Below, in pieces: positions 50,362 through 58,204 of a stretch of 64,000 nucleotides of DNA; position 1 is the stretch's first letter; every line of letters starts with the position of its first letter. The notes under the pieces are model-generated. The model ran no database searches. It was not told the DNA's origin and saw only the letters and a list, made by a program, of their open reading frames with translations. The DNA is from an uncultured Ruminiclostridium sp. (GTDB taxonomy: Bacteria > Bacillota > Clostridia > Oscillospirales > Ruminococcaceae), in the NCBI GenBank assembly GCA_947623915.1, contig CANQIB010000002.1, forward strand, positions 62,001-126,000, written 5' to 3'. The translations under genes and the position numbers were made by a program.

Positions 50362-50436
50362 ATTATGATCTCCTCCATCAAAAAAAGAGCCCGAAAACAG
50401 CCCTTTTTACGCCTTTGTTTATTTGATTGAAAATTT

Positions 50437-50493
50437 ACCCGTGCTGTTTTGTTTTAACGCTTAAAACGCCCGTTAAAACAGAATTAAACGGGT
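50437..50493 (-). promoter_or_regulatory. Structured leader before the terminase genes
   Basis: The 253-bp gene-free gap 50362-50614 lies between the NusG-like gene and terS. In it, ACCCGT/ACGGGT (50437-50442 with 50488-50493) encloses GTTTTAACG/CGTTAAAAC (50451-50459 with 50471-50479), and a weaker GC-rich stem follows near 50498-50518. Such paired hairpins could be the target of the NusG-like protein encoded just upstream; inference only. Confidence 0.45.
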
Positions 50494-50614
50494 ATATCCC
50501 CGCACTTTGAGCGCGAGGGTATGCTTCGCCATTCCGATTTAGCTTAAATCAGATGATTTTTCCTATTTACATAATCGTTCCGGCGGGGGAGCGGATCAAC
50601 CAACGCCATAGTTA

Positions 50615-51091
50615 TTATGCTTGTATATCGACGGTACAGGTAATGCGATAAGGTTCACCGTATAGTGTGATCTCTACTACCGCCTTATGCTGCCGTCTGC
50701 TGTACTTGATTATCTTGTGTTCATACTGCTTTAAGTAGCCTGTATCCAGCCTTAAATTTCCGTTTTCTATATGCCCTGTTGATATAGACAGTATGTCGTT
50801 ACGGCACATACCGGTTATATATTCGGCTTCGGTGGGCGACAGGCAAGACGTTCTGCTGACAAAATGCCCGACACCATGTACTGATTTTATTACATAGTAG
50901 TTGATGCCATCAACACATGGAAGATCTATAAATATGTAACCGTTAAAAAGTGTGCGGATATCTTTGTGCCACTTGCCGCCTTTACGGTAGGTGTATTCTT
51001 CCCTCGGACAGTATACCGTATAGCCTTTATCCCGCAAAGCATACATTATAGCTTGTTCATCGCCCGTGCGCACCCGTAGGACATATATCAT
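50615..51091 (-). CDS. NusG/LoaP-like transcription antiterminator
   Basis: 158 residues. The N-terminal domain MIYVLRVRTGDEQAIMYALR, then FNGYIFIDLPCVDGINYYVIK and KSVHGVGHFVSRT match the NusG N-terminal fold that binds RNA polymerase. A KOW-like C-terminal region (about 105-158; LKQYEHKIIKYSRRQHKAVV) follows. The first 90 residues resemble LoaP/RfaH-type specialised paralogues rather than housekeeping NusG. It sits immediately before the long packaging/structural block, which contains several hairpins, so a role in late-gene antitermination is likely. Confidence 0.85.
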   Translation of the reverse strand: MIYVLRVRTGDEQAIMYALRDKGYTVYCPREEYTYRKGGKWHKDIRTLFNGYIFIDLPCVDGINYYVIKSVHGVGHFVSRTSCLSPTEAEYITGMCRNDILSISTGHIENGNLRLDTGYLKQYEHKIIKYSRRQHKAVVEITLYGEPYRITCTVDIQA

Positions 51092-51645
51092 TGATTATCC
51101 TCCTCTTGTTTGCGCTTGATATAGCTTGCAAGCTGATTATACAGCTGCGGATCATCGGCGGCGAGCGCGTCAAAAATGTCCGACTTAAACACATCATACG
51201 CCGCAGCCATAGCCGATTTAGCCTTTGTATCTACATCTCGCTTGTAAGTTGCCGCTCTTATGAGTGCCGGCACAGCGTTAATAAGTTTTTCCGGCGATGC
51301 TGTTGCAAGATCCTCATCGGTCATATTTTGGAGCGCCTCAAGCACTCTATGATTTGCAAGTCTGGCAAGCGCCTCTGATACATCAAGATCGGGATACTTT
51401 GCCATTTCCTCATTTATCAACCGGAAATTTTCTGAGATCAGCATAACACGCTCAAGCGACGCATTAAGCGATTGTGCATACCTTGCTACTGACGACTTGG
51501 ATACTTCAAATCCGTTTGCTTTGATATAGTCCACTATATCGCTGTATCGGTATTCAGCCGGATTATTTATCATCATATCCACTGATTCGCGGATATCGGC
51601 CGGAAGGAGGTCTATCTTTCCGCGCTTGCGGTTTTTCCTTTTCAT
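51088..51645 (-). CDS. Mu gp27-like protein (DUF3486)
   Basis: 185 residues from ATG 51645 (MKRKNRKRGKIDLLPADIRE), which has AGGAGG upstream. This start is the DUF3486 signature of Mu gp27. The protein has an N-terminal HTH-like part (YRYSDIVDYIKANGFEVSKS) and helical C-terminus. In Mu-like phages it accompanies the packaging genes, though its exact role is unproven. Confidence 0.8.
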   Translation of the reverse strand: MKRKNRKRGKIDLLPADIRESVDMMINNPAEYRYSDIVDYIKANGFEVSKSSVARYAQSLNASLERVMLISENFRLINEEMAKYPDLDVSEALARLANHRVLEALQNMTDEDLATASPEKLINAVPALIRAATYKRDVDTKAKSAMAAAYDVFKSDIFDALAADDPQLYNQLASYIKRKQEEDNQ

Positions 51646-51659
51646 TGCTCCTCCTATCT

Positions 51660-51980
51660 TTACAAGTCGACGCAGCTGTCCTCTATCGCACCGCATATAA
51701 GCTGTATGCCCTTTGCGGTCAGCTTAGCGGCAAGCTGCTCAAAATCATCTCCGATACACTCGACCGGCTGCTGGGAGCGTATTTTGACCAGACGGATATA
51801 TCCGGATTCGAGCAGATAATTGACACTGTCCTGTACCTCGGCAGATGTCAACTGCGGCTCAAGTGCCGCAGCGACATCATAGAGGTTGACATAGTCAACG
51901 CGGAGGATATTTATCGCGCGTATGACCGCGCCGTTGTTTTTGATAAATTTGTTCTTTTTCATTTGATTTTTAATGTCCAT
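51660..51980 (-). CDS. Mu gp26-like small protein with winged-helix character
   Basis: 106 residues from ATG 51980. INILRVDYVNLYDVAAALEP, then VQDSVNYLLESGYIRLVKIR is a winged-helix-like pattern, and AAKLTAKGIQLICGAIEDSC follows. The position between gp25- and gp27-like genes suggests a Mu gp26 counterpart. Confidence 0.65.
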   Translation of the reverse strand: MDIKNQMKKNKFIKNNGAVIRAINILRVDYVNLYDVAAALEPQLTSAEVQDSVNYLLESGYIRLVKIRSQQPVECIGDDFEQLAAKLTAKGIQLICGAIEDSCVDL

Positions 51981-52329
51981 CTGCATATCTCCTCTCGCTC
52001 AGATTATCTATTTTCGTTTCCAGCCGCGTCATAAGACGCACAAACTCGGAGTTTTTGACGGTGGTCTGATTTATTTCATCTATGGCGGTATCTATCTTTT
52101 CGATCGTCCGTTTTATCTCGGCAACTTCCGCCTTAGTCGCATATTCTTTGTTAAGCGATTTTATGTCGTTGCGGTTTTCTTTGGTGATTTCGGCATAGTG
52201 GGCAAGCTCGTCTTTTTTAACGCACTTATCTACCTCTCCGTAGGTGCGTTTCAGGAAAAAGCCTATAACGCCGATCGCGGCAGTCAATACAAAGCTGTAT
52301 ATGTTTGATAATACTTCCCAGATATCCAT
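51970..52329 (-). CDS. Membrane-anchored coiled-coil phage protein (Mu gp25-like position)
   Basis: 119 residues: one N-terminal transmembrane helix (about 8-27, YSFVLTAAIGVIGFFLK), then a long coiled coil (DELAHYAEITKENRNDIKSL to ETKIDNLSERR). First gene of the middle/late transcript, right after the early terminator. Possibly lysis-related or spanin-like, but unproven. Confidence 0.65.
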   Translation of the reverse strand: MDIWEVLSNIYSFVLTAAIGVIGFFLKRTYGEVDKCVKKDELAHYAEITKENRNDIKSLNKEYATKAEVAEIKRTIEKIDTAIDEINQTTVKNSEFVRLMTRLETKIDNLSERRYADGH

Positions 52330-52419
52330 ATAAAAACCCTTTCAAATGCTTTTATTAAGCTGAATTTTGATATACTATTTTTAATGTAATTTCATTGTAT
52401 CATTTTCAGCGCAAAAGAT

Positions 52420-52464
52420 AAAGGCGTGACACAGTTACTATTGTAGTAACTATGTCACGCCTTT
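52420..52464 (-). terminator. Strong terminator ending the early operon
   Basis: Two stacked stems, AAAGGCGTGACA (52420-52431) with TGTCACGCCTTT (52453-52464) and AGTTACT (52433-52439) with AGTAACT (52445-52451), five-base loop. Bidirectional. Downstream on the minus strand lies TACAAT (about 52400) with no good -35 box, as expected for an activator-dependent middle promoter before the 52329 gene. Confidence 0.8.
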
Positions 52465-52482
52465 TGATATTGTAGAATTTGA

Positions 52483-52749
52483 TTATCTAAGACCGAGCCT
52501 GATTCGTTCTATTTCCTTTTCTGTAGCGTCTATACAGTTAAGGACATCGGGATTATCAAGGTTTTCACTTATGATTTTAACCCTTACTGATTGTGGGAAA
52601 AGCGACGTAAGCTTTGCTACTGCGAGCCGTTCACCGCCAAAGACTGATACTAATTTTCGATATGCCTCTATACCTATAGTATCACATAACTCTCTTTGCG
52701 CCCCGGAAAGATACTCCGGTTGTATAAGGTCGAGCTTATTCATTATCAT
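52483..52749 (-). CDS. Mor-like middle activator, lacking an obvious HTH
   Basis: 88 residues. REL..TIGIEAYRKLVSVFGGERL matches the N-terminal dimerisation part of the Mor/C activator family of Mu (IG-EA-KL---FGG-R). Mor is about 129 residues with a C-terminal helix-turn-helix; here the last about 45 residues (RVKIISENLDNPDVLNCIDA) do not show that motif. Last gene before the early terminator, exactly where Mu places mor. The start overlaps the GemA-like stop (ATGA). Confidence 0.6.
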   Translation of the reverse strand: MIMNKLDLIQPEYLSGAQRELCDTIGIEAYRKLVSVFGGERLAVAKLTSLFPQSVRVKIISENLDNPDVLNCIDATEKEIERIRLGLR

Positions 52750-53195
52750 GCCCTCTCTGCTTTACGTTTAGCAGCACGTATATAGCGCTTAATTGCATCT
52801 ATAAGGCGCGAACCCTGAGCGGCACTAAAGCCCCGAAAAATGTCCTGTGCAGGATCTGCCTTGATATCAAGCTCACGCTGTATAATGCCACAGAGCCTTT
52901 CTCTTATCGGAACATCAGACGGCGAGATTTCTGCCAGTTCATACATCAGCTGGAATATCTTTGCGGACTGTCCTCGACTGATATACGCTTTGACATCCGG
53001 CGTTATAGCCTTGAGGTTACGACGCAGCTGCTTTATAACAATATCGGCCTGTGCATCGTCAAGCTCGGATATAGATGTGCATGCAGTAAGCTGGAAAACA
53101 AAGCTGTGTAAATTATCACGTTTGTCGCCGTCCTCCACGAGCCCACACTTGCGGCCGAGAGAATAGATGTGCTGCCGTTTTTGCTTTATATCCAT
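52746..53195 (-). CDS. GemA-like (Mu gp16, DUF1018) protein
   Basis: 149 residues: KRQHIYSLGRKCGLVEDGDK, then FVFQLTACTSISELDDAQAD and IIKQLRR-like residues match DUF1018. Mu GemA modulates host gene expression and DNA topology. Located in the early operon before the Mor-like gene, as in Mu. Confidence 0.78.
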   Translation of the reverse strand: MDIKQKRQHIYSLGRKCGLVEDGDKRDNLHSFVFQLTACTSISELDDAQADIVIKQLRRNLKAITPDVKAYISRGQSAKIFQLMYELAEISPSDVPIRERLCGIIQRELDIKADPAQDIFRGFSAAQGSRLIDAIKRYIRAAKRKAERA

Positions 53196-53208
53196 TGTGT
53201 GTTACCTC

Positions 53209-53880
53209 CTATACGGTTATTTTAGTAGTGTCAGATACCGCTATAGCACTGTTGATTGCACGGATGATATCCTTGGTATCCGACATCTCTGTTACGTTGC
53301 CGACGATCTTTGCCACGGTCATAAATCGATCCCATATAAGCGATTCGGCGAACAAGTACGCATAATCCGCAGCGTCGTCCTCATCAAATCCTCCGATAGA
53401 TATTAGGTTCTTTGTGTCGGTCGCAAACGATGCGCCTTTTAGCTTTTTGCGTAAAGCTTGCTTTGCGACGGCATCGCAAGGCAGCTGCTCAAAAAACTCA
53501 TCAAGAGTAAGCCGATTTGCGGGTACATCCGGCACGGCGGAATAAACACCGCCGAAAACACGCTCAAGTTCCTTGTTCTTAAACGTGTATTTAGTCTCAT
53601 TTTCCTCTTTTACAAAATCATCATACGCATCTCCAAGCAGCTGATGAAGGACAGCGGGGCTTATGATCTTAACGCTTTTTGCCTCGGTGTACGCGACGGT
53701 GCGTCCGTAGTCGTCCTCGAATATTTGTGTTTTGCGTTTTGAATTTTGTAATTTGTCACTGCCGAGCCGCAGGAAAAACGCCTCCAGCTCCTTGTATTTT
53801 GCGTTAAGCTCTTCCTTCTGACGGACTATATCCTTGATCTGAGCTATCTTGCTGCTTATTTCTTGGGCGGTTACTGTCAT
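53209..53880 (-). CDS. Early phage protein of unknown function
   Basis: 223 residues with an N-terminal coiled coil (SSKIAQIKDIVRQKEELNAK) and a mixed rest (FEDDYGRTVAYTEAKSVKII; GDAYDDFVKEENETKYTFKN). The layout (coiled coil, then a short domain) and operon position recall Mu Gam, the DNA-end protector, but the sequence match is not convincing. It overlaps the upstream AbrB-zinc gene by four bases. Confidence 0.55.
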   Translation of the reverse strand: MTVTAQEISSKIAQIKDIVRQKEELNAKYKELEAFFLRLGSDKLQNSKRKTQIFEDDYGRTVAYTEAKSVKIISPAVLHQLLGDAYDDFVKEENETKYTFKNKELERVFGGVYSAVPDVPANRLTLDEFFEQLPCDAVAKQALRKKLKGASFATDTKNLISIGGFDEDDAADYAYLFAESLIWDRFMTVAKIVGNVTEMSDTKDIIRAINSAIAVSDTTKITV

Positions 53881-54122
53881 TTTATCACCTCGTTTCTGAG
53901 CTTATCGGCGCAAGACGGACAGATATCTATCCCGTGATAGGTCTGCGCCGATGAGCGATCGCCGCAAAAGCGGCATACCGGAGTATGCTTGCGAATAATT
54001 ACGCTGCCGTCGCTTTGTGCGGTTATATCAACCGCTTCTCCGCCTGATAGCCCAACATACTCACATAGATCTTTCGGTAGCGTTATACCGCGCTTTGATG
54101 TAAGACGTTTGCTTTTAAGCAT
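53877..54122 (-). CDS. AbrB-type DNA-binding domain fused to a C4 zinc ribbon
   Basis: 81 residues; AGGAGG precedes the ATG. Residues about 1-47 are a SpoVT/AbrB swapped-hairpin domain (RLTSKRGITLPKDLCEYVGL; GGEAVDITAQSDGSVIIRK). Residues 50-76 are a zinc ribbon (CRFCGDRSS... IDICPSCADKL). This is a compact regulator or DNA-binding adaptor in the early operon; the fusion is unusual to me. Confidence 0.75.
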   Translation of the reverse strand: MLKSKRLTSKRGITLPKDLCEYVGLSGGEAVDITAQSDGSVIIRKHTPVCRFCGDRSSAQTYHGIDICPSCADKLRNEVIK

Positions 54123-54214
54123 AGTTTTTTACCTCCTGTTATTTTTCCGCTCTGCATTTATACGGGCTTGCGACCGTTCCGTTTCGGAGCTGCATTACAC
54201 TGAGGCAGAATGCC

Positions 54215-54403
54215 TCAGTAATATGTACGTCTGCGATAGCAGCCTATACCCATTATTGGTATAAGGTTACGCGGACAGCTTGGTACCCCGTTTGTTACCA
54301 CTTTATTTTTACAAGTGCTGCATATCCTCGCCATTGCCGCGCTGTCTTCATTTGCATATATATCTTTATCTTTTATATCGTGTTTACTGAGATCACTTTT
54401 TAT
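54215..54403 (-). CDS. Small Cys-rich protein with apparent ATA start
   Basis: 62 codons from ATA 54403. AAAAAGGAGGTGATTACCG lies immediately upstream, so the ribosome site is strong, but no ATG, GTG or TTG is in frame near it. The product begins KSDLSKHDIKDKDIYANEDS and has ICSTCKNKV with two more cysteines later (SCPRN, IGC), a plausible zinc knuckle. It overlaps the 39-residue gene by four codons. It may be a real gene with a non-canonical start or a start-codon-damaged one. Confidence 0.5.
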   Translation of the reverse strand: MKSDLSKHDIKDKDIYANEDSAAMARICSTCKNKVVTNGVPSCPRNLIPIMGIGCYRRRTYY

Positions 54404-54512
54404 CGGTAATCACCTCCTTTTTGCCATACTTGTAATATCTGCATATAAGACAGCAGTGACGGCAGTGTTTATGCGGCGTAAACCACATCTTTATACGCTC
54501 AATAATCCTCAT
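54393..54512 (-). CDS. 39-residue Cys/His-rich protein
   Basis: ATG 54512 overlaps the end of the zinc-ribbon gene before it. The product contains FTPHKHCRHCCLICRYYKYG, a dense Cys/His cluster likely to bind zinc. Its last codons double as the ribosome site of the ATA-start gene, so the two are coupled. Confidence 0.5.
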   Translation of the reverse strand: MRIIERIKMWFTPHKHCRHCCLICRYYKYGKKEVITDKK

Positions 54513-54714
54513 TGAAGTTATCATCTCCCTCTATGATCTCATCCTCGGTATCCTCCTGACGATACCACGATATTTCCATGTGTCCGCATTTTTGGCAGCG
54601 TAGGATCTCAACCGTTACGTTCCGGTGGATCTCTGTTACCTCGTATTTGCACGGATCAAGTTCGTTTATCCCGTCCGGCTTGATAGTCATTCCGGGTAAG
54701 CAGCATTTATCCAT
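54499..54714 (-). CDS. Small zinc-ribbon-like protein
   Basis: 71 residues from ATG 54714, which has AAGGAGGATGAT upstream; a longer frame to 54780 lacks a site. MDKCCLPGMTIKPDGINELD, then EILRCQKCGHMEISWYRQED and an acidic C-terminus. The CxxC pairs suggest zinc binding. Its leader shares a conserved box with that of the AbrB-zinc gene. Confidence 0.65.
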   Translation of the reverse strand: MDKCCLPGMTIKPDGINELDPCKYEVTEIHRNVTVEILRCQKCGHMEISWYRQEDTEDEIIEGDDNFNEDY

Positions 54715-54801
54715 ATCATCCTCCTTATGCTCACTCTGTCTTTTCACGGGCTTGTGACCGTCCTCGGCGATATTAAGCATGGGGGAAAATACCCCCGTGC
54801 A

Positions 54802-55071
54802 TTATTCCCTGGGCTTTTTGCCTCTCTTAGCGTCTTTATAGCCCTGCTTGTAGAACCGCTCAGATACGATAAAGTAAAAATAGAATTTGGCTATCAAGTA
54901 TCCTATGTATAACAGGATCACCATTAGCGGAAGTACCAACACCTCTCCGCCTATATGATATTCTACACGCTTAGATGTGTAATCTGTGACCAGTTCCACA
55001 ATCGATAATGTCATAATCCCGGCAATAAACGCCGTCACAATAGCCAGTATAGTATTAACAAATCGTCTCAT
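54802..55071 (-). CDS. Small two-helix membrane protein
   Basis: 89 residues with hydrophobic helices at about 6-27 and 43-69 (VLVLPLMVILLYIGYLIAKF) and a basic tail (GYKDAKRGKKPRE). Early operon. No family recognised; superinfection exclusion would be a typical role for such a protein but is not shown. Confidence 0.6.
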   Translation of the reverse strand: MRRFVNTILAIVTAFIAGIMTLSIVELVTDYTSKRVEYHIGGEVLVLPLMVILLYIGYLIAKFYFYFIVSERFYKQGYKDAKRGKKPRE

Positions 55072-55074
55072 AAT

Positions 55075-55236
55075 TCAACCATCCTTTTCAATTTTAATTT
55101 TTCTCGCCGTATCGCGGCGGACTATCATAATATACTTAGCGTTGTCCTTAGCTACAAGCCATTTTTCAGCGTTGATCCCATGCTTTCGCAGGAAAGCCGA
55201 TTGCTTAATGGTGGGCTTTTTGGTGTGTAATCTCAT
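55075..55236 (-). CDS. 53-residue DUF6906-like protein
   Basis: Begins MRLHTKKPTIKQSAFLRKHG and continues INAEKWLVAKDNAKYIMIVR, ending in a basic tail. This resembles short DUF6906-type phage proteins (K-P-T-x-x-Q..., N-W-L-V-K-D). Its ATG overlaps the stop of the MuB-like gene (ATGA), so it is co-translated. Too short for a standard ORF cutoff. Confidence 0.7.
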   Translation of the reverse strand: MRLHTKKPTIKQSAFLRKHGINAEKWLVAKDNAKYIMIVRRDTARKIKIEKDG

Positions 55237-56180
55237 TTTCTTACCATCGCCCGCATATCTATCCTCATCGACTTAGCCATTGCCGCTAAGCCGGAGAGAG
55301 AGTAATCATCGTTGTCGTAAGCCTGCGAAAACATTCGCACCGCCCCTCTTATGCCTGCCTCGGTCTGAGCGACCTTATGCAAAAATTCCAGTTCCTTGTC
55401 CATTCCTGCATTTACGAGCATCGGAAACAACATTTTGATATCATTCGCCGTTATATCCGCTACTGTAAATCGTGGTGAAAGCCATTTGCGGTTATTTATC
55501 TGTCGATAATTTCGGCGTGTTTTGCCCTCGAATTTTTCTTCGATCCCGCTGTCCCCGACAAACGCGACGCCAAGCGTTTGACCTTTAGCGGCAAAATAGT
55601 CCGCCAGCGACCTGACTGTTTCTATACCCGCAAAGGTGAGCAGTTGTCCCTCGTCGATAATTATAACCATACCGTCATGCAGCTTTTGAGCTATCGCTAT
55701 CCATAGATCATCGGTAGACTGCATTACCGGGATATTTAATTCCGCAGCTATCAGCTTAACTACCGCTTTAGCCGACTTGAAACACGGGTTTATGGTGATT
55801 ACAACGCTTGTCAGCGGATTATCAGCATGATATTTTTGCACCGCTTTGGTCTTGCCGATCCCGCTGTCCCCAGTGGCTATCGCCACGCCGCCCTTGATCT
55901 GACAGTTTTTTATCGCTTGATAGATCTGCTCGGATATAGATGTAGGCGCATAGCTTATTTCCTCAAAAATCTCATCACTGCCTGACTTTGACTCAAAATA
56001 TGCTGCAAGTTTATCGAGCTGCGCGTCTATATTACCGGGATATGTACCGCTCTTTATCTGCGATACGACCGGGGCGGATATGCCGATGCGCTGCGCCGCT
56101 TTGGCGTTGCTGCCAAGCTCAGCGGCAAGCTCGGCAAATTGCTCGAGCAGTTTTGCTTTTCTTTCTTCAGTGGTCATCAT
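55233..56180 (-). CDS. MuB-like AAA+ ATPase (transposition target protein)
   Basis: 315 residues. An N-terminal HTH (NAKAAQRIGISAPVVSQIKS) is followed by an AAA+ core: Walker A ATGDSGIGKTKAVQ, Walker B GMVIIIDEGQLLTF, sensor-like AFVGDSGIEEKF, and C-terminal helices. MuB binds DNA, recruits MuA-bound ends and confers target immunity. It follows the transposase by four bases. Confidence 0.9.
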   Translation of the reverse strand: MMTTEERKAKLLEQFAELAAELGSNAKAAQRIGISAPVVSQIKSGTYPGNIDAQLDKLAAYFESKSGSDEIFEEISYAPTSISEQIYQAIKNCQIKGGVAIATGDSGIGKTKAVQKYHADNPLTSVVITINPCFKSAKAVVKLIAAELNIPVMQSTDDLWIAIAQKLHDGMVIIIDEGQLLTFAGIETVRSLADYFAAKGQTLGVAFVGDSGIEEKFEGKTRRNYRQINNRKWLSPRFTVADITANDIKMLFPMLVNAGMDKELEFLHKVAQTEAGIRGAVRMFSQAYDNDDYSLSGLAAMAKSMRIDMRAMVRK

Positions 56181-56184
56181 TTTA

Positions 56185-58158
56185 TCATCCTTTCTTACGC
56201 TTGAGCGCGTTGTTGTTTATGCGCTCATAATCGATCGTAATTTCTTTTATATCCGCTATTTGCGGATTGTTTTCTTTGAGCCTGTCAGATATAACCGGCT
56301 CAAATTTTGACGGTTTTTTGATCTCAAAGCTGTCAAGCCCTCGCTCAGCTCGCTGTAGACTTGCTGTCAAGAAGTCTATAGCCTGCTCCGCTGTGAGCGA
56401 TGCGGTAAGACCTTTGGCGTAATCATGTATAGATTTTGTTACCGCGCGGATCTTCTTTTCTGCCGCCGCTATCTCGTCTTTATCATCTGTGATATAGTCG
56501 ATTTCCATATCCATTGACAACGTCCATGTGAATCGGTACTCATCGGTGTCTTTATCATAGATGCGGACGCTTTCATGGTTAGCCGGGTCATAGCGTACAT
56601 ATACTTCCTGACCCTGATACTTCCATGCGTCGGGTGCGCTGTACCACAGCTTTTCGCCTGCAATCTCCACATATACGCCGTTGCGCTTGATTTTCTGGTA
56701 TCTCGTAGTTCTCGCAAGCAGCAGCGATAAATCGGCTTCTCCCGCGACGCGGAATTTGGCGGACATTATCGACTCGTTCCAGACCTCAATGCGCGTCATG
56801 CCCTTGTATTTTCGTTCTTTTCCTCCGTATGGGGATACGTTATAGTCGCCGTCTATAAGGGTATTGAGTGCCGTCCTTATCTGATCGTCTTCCGGAATAA
56901 CGCCGTGCTTCAGCTTCCATTTGAGCGACTCGGGACGCTCAAGGATAGTACCGCCGCAGAATGTTTCTATCATGCGGCTTATATGATTCTTAAACGTGCC
57001 GAATGTACGCTCTATCGGCTTTGCCTTTGCGTTGCGTACAATCGCGTTGTGCATCTCAACGCCCAGCAGCTCCAAGATAGTGGGCGGGATATCGTCCTTG
57101 TTCCATGTCTTGTGCGTCCTGTGTCCGCGTCCGCCGATGTCGTGTGTAAGAAATTCCGAGCCGTTATCAAAATACACTGAGCGCGGTACTCCGAACCGTA
57201 ATATCCCGTGCCTGAAAGCGAGCATCGTACTGTGTGAATCGGGCTGCTCGGTCAAATTCCAACCGACCATTACACCAGATTTAGCGTCGATAAACGCCGT
57301 CAGATACATACGGTGGACTTTCTGAGTGCTATCGCAGTAGGTGAAGAAGTCAAATGTATGGTTGTCCGCCACCCAGACATCGTTAGCCTTCAGGCCATCA
57401 TACATACGCTCTATATACGGTATGTAATGGTCTGCGAGATCCTTTTCGCCATATCGCATAAGCGATATAACAGCCGCCGGCAGCTTTTCGGCTTGACGTC
57501 TAAATGACCGTTCCGACGGTATGCTCGGCACATCGTCCGGGTAGAATTCCGCCGCCCACTCTTTCATCAGCTTGTAGCACCTTGAGATCGGCAGCCGTCG
57601 TTCATCGAGATAGAAATACAGAAATGCGTCTAAAATGTGGGATTTTATTGCCGTTTGCCCTTTATTTCCGCCACCACGCTTATCGATAAGCCCGGAGATA
57701 TCACCATTTTTATATGCTGTATATTTGCGGTACAGTATATCTCGGCTTATCTTAAGCTCTGGATGCTGCAACTGCATAATTGAGAGGAACAGCGTGTCTA
57801 TCTCGGATTTCGGTCGCTTATCCCGGTTTCTTAGATCCTCCCACGAGGACAGAATTCGCGTCCAAGTGACTATTTGCCGCCTTTCATCGTCGGTATAGCT
57901 TTCGAGCGGCCGTTTTTCAGGCTGTGGTTTAGTGCGCTTATCTTCTGCCGGCAAACCCAGCTCCTTGCGCTGCTCGGCGTAGTAGCGTTTTTGTGTCCTT
58001 TCGTCAAGGTCTTCTATCGAGATGCCATATTCCAGTCTATTATTAGCAGCGTTAGGCAGCTGTACAGCATTAAGTTTGCCGTCTGCTATTAATTTCCTTA
58101 TATACCTTTCACTGCATCCCCGAAGCCTTGCGGCATCTGACACCTTGATTATTTCCAA
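56185..58158 (-). CDS. MuA-like DDE transposase
   Basis: 657 residues from TTG 58158, which has GGAGGTGATTTT before it; a longer frame to 58266 has no site. An N-terminal HTH (VSDAARLRGCSERYIRKLIA) and a second one (RLPISRCYKLMKEWA) precede the catalytic core with Asp265 (VWVADNHTF), Asp331 (VYFDNGSEF) and Glu383 (KPIERTFGTFKN). A C-terminal beta-barrel and a region that may contact MuB follow. It cuts and joins the TGTTG ends, explaining the 5-bp duplication. Confidence 0.93.
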   Translation of the reverse strand: MEIIKVSDAARLRGCSERYIRKLIADGKLNAVQLPNAANNRLEYGISIEDLDERTQKRYYAEQRKELGLPAEDKRTKPQPEKRPLESYTDDERRQIVTWTRILSSWEDLRNRDKRPKSEIDTLFLSIMQLQHPELKISRDILYRKYTAYKNGDISGLIDKRGGGNKGQTAIKSHILDAFLYFYLDERRLPISRCYKLMKEWAAEFYPDDVPSIPSERSFRRQAEKLPAAVISLMRYGEKDLADHYIPYIERMYDGLKANDVWVADNHTFDFFTYCDSTQKVHRMYLTAFIDAKSGVMVGWNLTEQPDSHSTMLAFRHGILRFGVPRSVYFDNGSEFLTHDIGGRGHRTHKTWNKDDIPPTILELLGVEMHNAIVRNAKAKPIERTFGTFKNHISRMIETFCGGTILERPESLKWKLKHGVIPEDDQIRTALNTLIDGDYNVSPYGGKERKYKGMTRIEVWNESIMSAKFRVAGEADLSLLLARTTRYQKIKRNGVYVEIAGEKLWYSAPDAWKYQGQEVYVRYDPANHESVRIYDKDTDEYRFTWTLSMDMEIDYITDDKDEIAAAEKKIRAVTKSIHDYAKGLTASLTAEQAIDFLTASLQRAERGLDSFEIKKPSKFEPVISDRLKENNPQIADIKEITIDYERINNNALKRKKG

Positions 58159-58204
58159 AAAATCACCTCCATCCCTTGACAAAGTGCGTCTGCTCTGATA
58201 TACT

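Noticed and set aside
50383-50410. Apparent terminator after the small terminase region (GAGCCC...GCCC with T-runs)
   Set aside because: The two GC blocks are direct, not inverted, repeats, so no stem forms.
53209-53880. Assignment as Mu Gam host-nuclease inhibitor
   Set aside because: Position and N-terminal coiled coil fit, but I could not align the conserved part of Gam; left as unknown.
54315-54515. 66-residue plus-strand hydrophobic ORF
   Set aside because: It runs against the early operon and is the complement of two small coupled minus-strand genes with good ribosome sites.
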